A program made the position numbers and the translations under genes. Positions 1 to 5,052 of a DNA stretch of 5,587 bases are shown one piece after another. Position 1 is the stretch's first letter. Every line of letters begins with the position of its first letter. The notes under the pieces are model-generated. The model did no database searches, was not told the origin of the DNA, and worked only from the letters and a program-made list of their open reading frames with translations. The stretch is from an uncultured Lachnospiraceae bacterium (GTDB lineage: Bacteria; Bacillota; Clostridia; Lachnospirales; Lachnospiraceae): assembly GCA_910580005.1 (NCBI GenBank), contig CAJTXH010000144.1:1-5587 (forward strand). The letters are read 5' to 3'.

Positions 1-83
1 AAGCGTGCCCCTGTACGGAATATTCTGGCTCTGGCACATAAACCGTCCGTTCTTACGCAAACAAAGGATAACTGGAAATTATC
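1..83. other. Unassigned left edge, downstream of the phosphopantetheinyl transferase
   Basis: This stretch is visibly richer in G and C than the rest of the window, which suggests coding sequence or a structured region. Two short open frames can be seen. One on the plus strand runs from the edge to a TAA at 39-41 and could be the tail of a convergent gene. One on the minus strand is open to the edge from a stop near 54-56. Neither is long enough to identify. No hairpin followed by a T-run is seen, so no terminator is called for the minus-strand genes ending at 84. Confidence 0.3.
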
Positions 84-764
84 TTATACCTTCAGGCAGA
101 CTGCTGCACCATATCCATCATCCATATAACTCCAGAAATAATATTGTGCATTGTCTATATTTTGCAGTATTTTGATATCCAGGTTACTATTCCTGCAATC
201 TTTAATATTAACTTTTATTTCAAAAGAATTTAAAGGAATTAAAAGCCCTGTACCTTCTGCCTTAACAAAGCTTTCTTTAAGCGTCCACAAACGGCAGAAA
301 GCCTCCTGCTGCCTTTTTTCGCTTTTCTGTCCTGCTATATAATTATATTCACCAGAACAGAAAAACCTGCGTGCAACACTTAAATCTGCCGGTCTGGTTT
401 TCTCAATATCACAGCCTGCTTCTGTATCAGCAAATACAGTAAAAACCATTGTTTCTGAATGGGACAGGTTAAAATGGATTTCCGGGAAAGCTGGCAGGAA
501 CGGTTTTCCATTTTCATTATAAGACAACTCTACATCTGCTTCTTCCAGTCCATAATATGAAAGCCCTTTATCTAACAATACACCTGCACCAACAGACAAA
601 CGTTTGTCCTTTATAAAACGGTATCCATCAGCTTTCTGGCGGCGGGCAGGAGAAAGTTTTTTATAATAATACTGGAAATCCCCATCAGAAAAATCCTCTG
701 TATTTAGCCAGTATAACCTTACAATATGTCCATTTATATCAATTTCTTTCTCTTCCATTTTCAT
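84..764 (-). CDS. Sfp-type 4'-phosphopantetheinyl transferase
   Basis: The family transfers the 4'-phosphopantetheine arm of coenzyme A to a conserved serine on carrier-protein domains (ACP or PCP), converting apo to holo forms in the cytoplasm. The 226 residues match the usual Sfp length of about 225. Visible motifs are NGKPFLP (85-91) with HFNLSHS (97-103), GCDIEK (117-122) with metal ligands D119 and E121, and FCRLWTLKESFVKAEGTGL (156-174) with catalytic/metal E164 and K168. All key residues are present, so it should be active. Two starts are possible: the ATG at 764 has AAAGAA abutting it, while the ATG at 758 has the same purine run at better spacing and is slightly preferred. It starts 12 bases after the stop of the 58-aa gene (or 18 from the second ATG), so the two are probably co-transcribed. 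Sfp types usually serve NRPS, PKS or lysine biosynthesis; no client is visible here. Confidence 0.93.
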   Translation of the reverse strand: MKMEEKEIDINGHIVRLYWLNTEDFSDGDFQYYYKKLSPARRQKADGYRFIKDKRLSVGAGVLLDKGLSYYGLEEADVELSYNENGKPFLPAFPEIHFNLSHSETMVFTVFADTEAGCDIEKTRPADLSVARRFFCSGEYNYIAGQKSEKRQQEAFCRLWTLKESFVKAEGTGLLIPLNSFEIKVNIKDCRNSNLDIKILQNIDNAQYYFWSYMDDGYGAAVCLKV

Positions 765-776
765 TTCTTTTTAATA

Positions 777-953
777 TTACTCCTGTTTTGGTACTTTAGG
801 AATGCCATCCCATATAATCTGCTCTATACGTTTTAACTGTTTTTCTATTTCCTCTTCCTCTTTCAATATATAATTATCAAAAAATTTAACATGGCAGTTG
901 CCTATGTATGTGTCCATTACCACATGTCCTTCTTTCCCTTCTTCAGATACCAT
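777..953 (-). CDS. Small conserved-looking protein of unknown function (58 aa)
   Basis: This 58-codon frame starts at the ATG at 953 and ends with TAA at 777-779. It has a convincing ribosome binding site, AAAGGCGG at 960-967, six bases before the ATG. The protein has a short beta-like N-terminal part (MDTYIGNCHVKFFDNYI, residues 13-29), then a highly charged helix rich in Glu and Lys (KEEEEIEKQLKRIEQII, 31-47), and ends IPKVPKQE. No signal peptide or membrane segment is seen. From memory, small ORFs with an xIGNCxVKxxDxY pattern followed by an acidic helix occur on Firmicutes elements near serine recombinases; this is recollection, not a search result. It precedes the phosphopantetheinyl transferase in a probable operon. 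It lacks the DSL motif of a carrier protein. A role as recombination directionality factor or small regulator is possible but unproven. Confidence 0.72.
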   Translation of the reverse strand: MVSEEGKEGHVVMDTYIGNCHVKFFDNYILKEEEEIEKQLKRIEQIIWDGIPKVPKQE

Positions 954-1148
954 GTTGTTCCGCCTTTCTAGTTATTATATTTATAATATGGCGGAAATCC
1001 TTATTGTTTACTGTTATATATACTTTTATCAAATTTCCAGCAGAATGCCACCACTTCTAAGCAAAACTTAAGCAGGGACTAATACAAGATAGGTAATATT
1101 TAATTCCGCTTTAGTTATGTATCAAATAAATAAAGTTTGTTAATTTAC
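954..1148. other. Intergenic region between the nuclease-like gene and the 58-aa gene
   Basis: This 195-base spacer separates two minus-strand units. No strong terminator follows the nuclease-like gene, and no -35/-10 pair with good spacing was found for the 58-aa gene, although several TATAAT-like boxes occur. It contains an inverted repeat next to the ribosome binding site (958-996). It also has an imperfect direct repeat: TTCCGCCTTTCTAGTTAT at 958-975 and TTCCGCTTTAGTTAT at 1104-1118, differing by a three-base gap. No further coding frame of convincing quality was seen on either strand. Confidence 0.5.
958..996 (-). promoter_or_regulatory. Inverted repeat that could mask the ribosome binding site of the 58-aa gene
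   Basis: TTCCGCC at 958-964 is exactly complementary in inverted orientation to GGCGGAA at 990-996. A second AT-only inverted repeat, TATTATA (973-979) and TATAATA (982-988), is nested inside. In the minus-strand transcript the upstream arm UUCCGCC would pair with GGCGGAA, which covers the core of the AAAGGCGG ribosome binding site. The structure could therefore lower translation of the 58-aa gene and of the transferase after it. It could equally be a DNA-level operator. The complementarity is seen directly; the function is inferred. Confidence 0.45.
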
Positions 1149-1697
1149 TTAAAATATTTTTTTGTATATTTGTTGCATAAAATAATCCTTTTCAACTGTA
1201 AATATTTCTTTATACAAAACTTCCCGATAGATCTCTAACCCAAATAAAACCCTGTGTTCCTGTGTGGTAAAGCTGTTAATCTTATCTTTAATTGCTTGGA
1301 AATGGACACTTTTCTGTTCCTTTTCTACAATACCATCATCATTGTATACTACAATCAAATAAACCCGTTTACTTAATTCCTTTAAAGATAAACCTGGATA
1401 AAAAGCAAATGCTAGCGTCATAAGACTATCAAATGCTTTCTGCAAAAAGAAGGTTTTTCCAATTCTGCTCTTCCTGGCGTTCTTAAATTCAATCAGATAA
1501 ATCTGGTCATCATTTTTAATATACAATGCATCACATGAGGCTAATGGTTTTTTATTACGGTACAATCCGCCAACTTCTTTAGTTATCTCATCAAAATCCA
1601 AAACTTTCTGGTCACTTTTAATAACATATTTACCACTATTATCATCTTTTGATGTTTCTCCTAATGTACTGTTAATCTTTGATTCATCAAATTGCAT
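1149..1697 (-). CDS. Putative PD-(D/E)XK nuclease-like effector paired with the upstream ATPase
   Basis: The 182-aa product carries a likely PD-(D/E)XK core. Strand SCDALYIK contains D56. Thirteen residues later, strand IYLIEFKNA supplies E70 and K72. A helix with a QK pair (86-87) and then a hydrophobic strand VYLIVVYND follow. This order fits the alpha-beta-beta-beta-alpha-beta fold of these nucleases, with Glu in the preceding helix (EITKEV) as a candidate fourth residue. I do not recognise a named family. The start at 1697 is preferred: GAAGGG at 1710-1715 precedes it and it follows the ATPase stop by 19 bases. An in-frame ATG at 1751 would add 18 residues overlapping the ATPase gene but has no ribosome binding site. 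Tight spacing implies translational coupling and a shared complex or pathway, with the ATPase probably controlling the nuclease. No TOPRIM or HNH motif is seen. Confidence 0.78.
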   Translation of the reverse strand: MQFDESKINSTLGETSKDDNSGKYVIKSDQKVLDFDEITKEVGGLYRNKKPLASCDALYIKNDDQIYLIEFKNARKSRIGKTFFLQKAFDSLMTLAFAFYPGLSLKELSKRVYLIVVYNDDGIVEKEQKSVHFQAIKDKINSFTTQEHRVLFGLEIYREVLYKEIFTVEKDYFMQQIYKKIF

Positions 1698-1716
1698 AGT
1701 GCTTCTATTCCCTTCA

Positions 1717-3006
1717 TCACAAATATTCAAGCGGCCTGTATAATGCTTCATAAATTTTATCAGTTTCTGCAGTTACATTTTGTGTTTTAAAAACGCCCTT
1801 ACCAGATTCTGATAACATATAATATCTGCCTTTATCTTTTATTCCATGGTCAGCCATCTTAACCTCAATAGCCCTGATAAAATAAGGACTATGGGAATTT
1901 ACAATAGAACGTATTCCCATGTTTTTATACATTAATACCAGAATTTCAGCAAATTTTAAATGCCATTCTGGATGTAAATTTGTTTCTGGTTCATCTATTA
2001 ACAATATACTATTCCTTTTTAATTTTCCTTTTTCTATAAGAGTTTGTATAATTAGAAAGTTTTTCATTCCTGAAGCCACATTTCCTATATTAACAAAATC
2101 GTCTAAATCCCCATCTTTAAAAAAGAGATTACCTGATGGCTGTTTTTCAAGTTTTCCATGTATTACTTCGTTAAATATTTCTTTTATAAGATTAGTACTA
2201 TTGGCACTTTCTTCATATTCTTCATATGTAGGTTCTTTAATGTCCTCCATTAGCATACTATATATATCATATTCTGGTGAATAAACTCTTCTCGGTGCCA
2301 AAGCACTGTTAAGCATGTCCAGCATATTATATGCAGGAATATAAAATACAGATGGTTCAGTATTTTCTGTGTAATACATCTCTTTAATTTTATTTTCTGA
2401 TATAGACATAAAATAATTTTCAGTTTCAGAACCAACCGTAATAGATGCCCCAGATATTCCATGTAAACTATTCAACTGGCCTTTAAATACATTACGTATA
2501 TACATTTCTCCAATATATTTTAAAACACTTTCCTTGTCTCTGCTACATATATTTACTATATTGTTATATAATGGCCTGATAAAATCATCTGAATAAATTC
2601 TTTCAATTTCAATTTCTATATAATAATCTGACCAATACTCTTTATATTTTTCAATACTTTCCTTAAATAATTTAACAAATAAGTCATAATTGTCTTTCTT
2701 TCCACTAATAAATTCATTTAAGTTTCCATTGACTTTTTCTGCAATTGTCGAAAGTAACTCCCTTGGAAGTAATCCATAACCATTTTCATCAAAATATGAT
2801 TCTTTTGTTGACAAAGACTCATTGATACTGCGTTTTAACACCGTAAGTATTTTTTTATTTGAATCACGCAACGTATTAAACACAGTATAAATAGCTTTTA
2901 GCAATGTACTTTTTCCCATATTATTATAGCCAGCAATTACTGTCAGTCCTTCTATATCCAGTCCGGCTTCTAATATTTTAGCAATATTTTTTACTGAAAT
3001 CTGCAT
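1717..3006 (-). CDS. RecF/OLD-class AAA ATPase (AAA_15/AAA_21-like), probable defence sensor or motor
   Basis: This 429-aa protein has ABC/SMC-type ATPase landmarks. Near the N-terminus are a short strand block and the Walker A segment GYNNMGKST (26-34). The signature-like NVASGMKNF is at 309-317. Walker B SILLIDEPE with D338 and E339 is followed by the D-loop TNLHP, and the His-loop SHSPYF lies at 371-376. The middle (about 75-290) is an insertion, largely helical in appearance, in place of long Rad50 coiled coils. The chain ends about 50 residues after the His-loop, so no C-terminal TOPRIM domain is fused, unlike OLD or GajA; the nuclease-like partner is a separate gene. The ATG at 3006 is chosen because GAGAGG (3013-3018) sits six bases upstream and the promoter -10 lies at 3050-3055. 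Longer in-frame starts would fall inside the promoter. Such ATPases commonly gate toxic effectors in phage defence (PARIS, Septu, AbiL, RloAB); exact membership is not established. Confidence 0.88.
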   Translation of the reverse strand: MQISVKNIAKILEAGLDIEGLTVIAGYNNMGKSTLLKAIYTVFNTLRDSNKKILTVLKRSINESLSTKESYFDENGYGLLPRELLSTIAEKVNGNLNEFISGKKDNYDLFVKLFKESIEKYKEYWSDYYIEIEIERIYSDDFIRPLYNNIVNICSRDKESVLKYIGEMYIRNVFKGQLNSLHGISGASITVGSETENYFMSISENKIKEMYYTENTEPSVFYIPAYNMLDMLNSALAPRRVYSPEYDIYSMLMEDIKEPTYEEYEESANSTNLIKEIFNEVIHGKLEKQPSGNLFFKDGDLDDFVNIGNVASGMKNFLIIQTLIEKGKLKRNSILLIDEPETNLHPEWHLKFAEILVLMYKNMGIRSIVNSHSPYFIRAIEVKMADHGIKDKGRYYMLSESGKGVFKTQNVTAETDKIYEALYRPLEYL

Positions 3007-3049
3007 TTCTATCCTCTCTCTATATGTACTGTTTATCCTCGATACTATC

Positions 3050-3078
3050 ATAATACACCTGCTTTGACCAAAAATCAA
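3050..3078 (-). promoter_or_regulatory. Promoter for the ATPase/nuclease operon
   Basis: On the minus strand, TTGATT (3073-3078) is followed after exactly 17 bases by TATTAT (3050-3055), a good sigma-A-type match. Transcription would start near 3043, giving a short leader of about 37 bases with the GAGAGG ribosome binding site before the ATG at 3006. This placement rules against the longer in-frame starts upstream. The surrounding DNA is AT-rich, so chance matches occur, but spacing and position are ideal. Confidence 0.6.
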
Positions 3079-3091
3079 TTTTTTATATAAA
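3064..3091 (+). promoter_or_regulatory. Candidate divergent promoter toward the recombinase
   Basis: TTGACC (3064-3069) is followed after 16 bases by TATAAA (3086-3091). Each box differs from consensus at one position. It points toward the recombinase, although the leader would be over 300 bases long. Its -35 box lies in the spacer of the minus-strand promoter and the reverse is also true, so the two could not be occupied at once. Nearer TATAAT-like boxes (3212-3217, 3256-3261, 3307-3312) lack a well-spaced -35 box. Confidence 0.4.
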
Positions 3092-3295
3092 TTTATAAAA
3101 TAATAATATATATGCGTAAACTTTCATCTTAGAACATAATTTTAGAAATAAAATACTAATATTTTTCTACGCAATTCATGCTATATAAATATTGAATAAC
3201 CTTTAGTCTCATATAATATAGATTTTTTATATATCTTGAATAATTTTTCTTTATTTATAATGAACCCGAAACGCAAGAAACAGAATATGAAACAC

Positions 3296-3319
3296 CAGAA
3301 ATAACATATAATATTTCTG
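3296..3319. repeat. 8-base perfect dyad in the recombinase leader
   Basis: CAGAAATA (3296-3303) and TATTTCTG (3312-3319) form a perfect inverted repeat around an 8-base AT-rich centre that itself contains the start of a TATAAT-like box. It could be an operator for a repressor of the recombinase or a weak RNA hairpin. The symmetry is direct; the role is inferred. Confidence 0.4.
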
Positions 3320-3375
3320 ATATTTGTAATTATACTAATAATATGACTTCATCAGCAATAATGCAATATCTTTCC

Positions 3376-3394
3376 CTGCTGCTAAAAACAGCAG
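3376..3394 (+). other. Small stem-loop upstream of the recombinase ribosome binding site
   Basis: CTGCTG (3376-3381) and CAGCAG (3389-3394) can form a 6-base, GC-rich stem with a 7-base A-rich loop, ending 13 bases before AAGGAGG. It has no T-run after it, so it is not a typical terminator. It might stabilise the leader or affect initiation. Confidence 0.35.
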
Positions 3395-3407
3395 AATATT
3401 ACAAACC

Positions 3408-3414
3408 AAGGAGG
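3408..3414 (+). promoter_or_regulatory. Strong ribosome binding site of the recombinase
   Basis: AAGGAGG lies seven bases before the ATG at 3422. It is close to a perfect anti-16S match and fixes the start codon. Confidence 0.85.
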
Positions 3415-3421
3415 TTTCACA

Positions 3422-5011
3422 ATGGAAGGAAAATACTGCTTATACCTTAGAAAAAGCCGTGCTGACAGGGATGCTGAGGCACATGGCGGAGGTGAAACTT
3501 TAACACGCCATGAACAGACCCTTAAAGCCCTTGCAAACAAAATGGAAATAGAAATTTCTGCTATTTATAAAGAAATAGTATCCGGTGAAACTATCTCTTC
3601 ACGCCCTGAAATGATGAAGCTTCTACAAGAAGTAGAAAATGGCGTATGGGACGGCGTAATTGTTATGGAAATTGAACGCCTTGCAAGAGGTGCTACTATC
3701 GACCAGGGCATTGTGGCACAGGCATTCCAGCTTTCTGGCACTAAAATTATCACACCACTAAAAATATATGACCCTGCAAATGAATTTGATGAGGAATATT
3801 TTGAATTTGGGCTTTTTATGTCAAGAAGGGAATATAAAACAATTAACCGCCGGATCCAGAGAGGGAGGAAAGCCGCTGCAAATGAAGGAAGGTATATCGC
3901 TTCTACTGCCCCGTTTGGATATAAACGTATTAAATTACAGAATGATAAAGGCTGGAGTCTTGAAACTGTACCAGAACAGGCAGAGATTATCCGCCTGGTT
4001 TTTGATTTATATGTAAATGGTGAAAGAAATCCTGATGGAAGTGTAAATAAAGCAGGCTCTACCAAAATATGCCGTATTCTTGACAGTATGAATATAAAGC
4101 CAGTTTCAGGTGGTAAATGGTCTCCTGCATCCATACGTGGTATTCTCCGCAATCCTGTCTATACTGGAAAAATACGGTGGGGATATGATAAATACGAAAA
4201 AGTGTCCCAGAATGGCTCTGTTTCCATAAAACGTAAAAGGTCTGATGACTGCATGGTTACGCAAGGGCTGCATAAGGCTATTATAGATGAAGAAACATTC
4301 AATAAAGCACAGGAATTATTAAAATCTAATTCCAAAGTTTCAATACCATCTGGAAAAAAACTCCAGAACCCACTTGCAGGACTTATTTACTGCAAGAAAT
4401 GTGGATGCCTTATGACACGCCTTGCGCCTACATCAAAAACGCCATATGCTGCACTTAAATGCCCCTGCAGGTATTGTGATAATATATCTGCGCCTGTTTA
4501 TCTTATTGAAAAGAAAATATTATCCTCATTAAAAATGTGGCTGGATAATTATGAATTAAACATACAGAGAAATGAACCAGTACATATTACTGTAACATAT
4601 GCAAACTCGTATAATGCATTGAAAAAAGAAGCTGCTGCATTAAAATCACAACTTGAAAAAACTTTTGATTTACTAGAACGCAATATTTATGATGATGAAA
4701 CTTTTTTGGAAAGAAACAAAGCTATAAAAGCCAGAATTGAAGAATGTAACCATGCTATGGATAAACTACAGGAATTAAAAATATCAGAAGAAAAAGCCCT
4801 GTCCTTTGAGAACAACTTTATTCCTGCAATAAAAAATATTGTAGAGGGATATGGCACAATTGAAGATGCCACTATGAAAAACGAACTTCTAAAAGCTGTC
4901 ATAAAAAGAATTGAATACATAAAGGAAACAAAAAACACACGTGGAAAACGTGACATTGATAATTTTGATTTGGACTTATATCCTATAATGCCTTATAAAC
5001 AAGGGGTCTGA
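3422..5011 (+). CDS. Large serine recombinase (SprA-like site-specific integrase)
   Basis: The 529-aa product cuts and religates DNA at attachment sites through a phosphoserine intermediate. The resolvase domain spans about 4-150, with the nucleophile S12 in LYLRKSRAD and an active-site Arg segment ERLARG (85-90). The recombinase DNA-binding domain (about 160-260) contains APFGYKR, and the conserved SIRGILRNPVYTGKIRWG at 237-254. A zinc ribbon follows with CKKCGC (324-329) and CPCRYC (347-352), then a charged coiled-coil region (about 395-460) of the kind that controls integration versus excision. From memory the N-terminal half is close in pattern to SprA of Bacillus phage SPbeta (GEDTLT/GETLT, ITP-K-YDP-N). 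All catalytic parts appear intact and the length is normal. It is divergent from the ATPase operon and convergent with the interrupted GH18 gene, with 13 bases between stops, as expected for an integrase next to its own att site. Confidence 0.95.
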   Translation: MEGKYCLYLRKSRADRDAEAHGGGETLTRHEQTLKALANKMEIEISAIYKEIVSGETISSRPEMMKLLQEVENGVWDGVIVMEIERLARGATIDQGIVAQAFQLSGTKIITPLKIYDPANEFDEEYFEFGLFMSRREYKTINRRIQRGRKAAANEGRYIASTAPFGYKRIKLQNDKGWSLETVPEQAEIIRLVFDLYVNGERNPDGSVNKAGSTKICRILDSMNIKPVSGGKWSPASIRGILRNPVYTGKIRWGYDKYEKVSQNGSVSIKRKRSDDCMVTQGLHKAIIDEETFNKAQELLKSNSKVSIPSGKKLQNPLAGLIYCKKCGCLMTRLAPTSKTPYAALKCPCRYCDNISAPVYLIEKKILSSLKMWLDNYELNIQRNEPVHITVTYANSYNALKKEAAALKSQLEKTFDLLERNIYDDETFLERNKAIKARIEECNHAMDKLQELKISEEKALSFENNFIPAIKNIVEGYGTIEDATMKNELLKAVIKRIEYIKETKNTRGKRDIDNFDLDLYPIMPYKQGV

Positions 5012-5052
5012 TGTCAGATGTTTATTACCTGTATGATGAGCGGCTGTATTTA
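5012..5052. other. Probable attachment-site junction (attL or attR) of the element
   Basis: The GH18 frame matches its family up to WGYKY (codons 5046-5060). Six atypical residues (SRSSYR) and a stop at 5025-5027 follow. The host-element crossover therefore probably lies between about 5028 and 5048. The hexamer CTGTAT occurs twice in direct orientation here, at 5029-5034 and 5044-5049, and might be part of recombinase half-sites. The exact core cannot be set without the other junction or the empty site. Confidence 0.5.

Larger units (their letters stand above)
3079..3421. other. AT-rich intergenic region between the ATPase operon and the recombinase
   Basis: This 343-base stretch is split in character. 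From 3079 to about 3258 it is extremely AT-rich with no credible coding frame. It carries promoter-like boxes and a spaced 6-base inverted repeat, TGCGTA (3113-3118) and TACGCA (3168-3173). From about 3262 onward the composition becomes more codon-like, and a plus-strand frame without a start codon runs into the recombinase gene. This second half also has an 8-base dyad (3296-3319), a 6-base hairpin (3376-3394) and the recombinase ribosome binding site. Confidence 0.6.
3244..3450 (+). pseudogene. Possible 3' remnant of a small gene upstream of the recombinase
   Basis: A frame open from just after the TAA at 3241-3243 to the TAG at 3448-3450 encodes 68 residues. From about 3262 it reads like real coding sequence: an acidic stretch EPETQETEYETPEITY, then SDICNYTNNMTSSAIMQYL and a leucine-rich, possibly helical segment ending near KTAEYY. 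The last 17 or so codons coincide with the recombinase ribosome binding site and start and are probably incidental. There is no ATG before codon 34 (3343-3345), and no ribosome binding site precedes that one. It may be a decayed gene whose N-terminus was lost, a very short gene starting at 3343, or chance. I do not recognise the family. Confidence 0.28.
1..5045. mobile_element. Right part of an integrated element (serine-recombinase type), left end not in window
   Basis: Three observations support an integrated element. A complete large serine recombinase gene ends just inside the proposed boundary. A GH18 gene outside the boundary loses its reading frame abruptly after a conserved motif. The genes between are typical cargo: a probable defence ATPase/nuclease pair, a small unknown gene and a phosphopantetheinyl transferase. 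The right boundary is placed within about 5028-5048, where the GH18 frame stops resembling its family. The left boundary is not visible. It is an inference that genes 84-3006 belong to the same element; the window shows no second recombination site between them and the recombinase. Confidence 0.55.

Noticed and set aside
1..41. Plus-strand frame ending in TAA at 39-41 as the tail of a convergent gene
   Set aside because: Only 12 codons are visible and no motif can be recognised, so it is mentioned as a possibility but not called.
1698..1751. Longer start of the nuclease-like gene at the ATG at 1751
   Set aside because: It lacks a ribosome binding site and would overlap the ATPase gene by 35 bases. 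The ATG at 1697 follows the ATPase stop with GAAGGG between them.
1919..2284. Plus-strand open frame of 121 codons inside the ATPase gene
   Set aside because: It is antisense to well-supported ATPase coding sequence, has no ribosome binding site, and has no recognisable motif.
3007..3078. In-frame extension of the ATPase gene to a TTG at 3078 or an ATG at 3051
   Set aside because: Both upstream starts fall within the predicted -35 to -10 region, and the extra residues precede a typical N-terminal strand of the family. The ATG at 3006 has a well-spaced GAGAGG.
3113..3173. TGCGTA / TACGCA inverted repeat as an attachment site or operator
   Set aside because: Only 6 bases with 49 bases between the arms in AT-rich DNA; chance is a sufficient explanation.
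3565..4152. Minus-strand open frame of 195 codons inside the recombinase gene
   Set aside because: It is antisense to conserved recombinase domains, and its residues merely mirror those codons.
5007..5018. TCTGA-TG-TCAGA as a terminator after the recombinase
   Set aside because: The stem is only 5 bases with a 2-base loop and overlaps the stop codon, and no real T-run follows. It is too weak to call.
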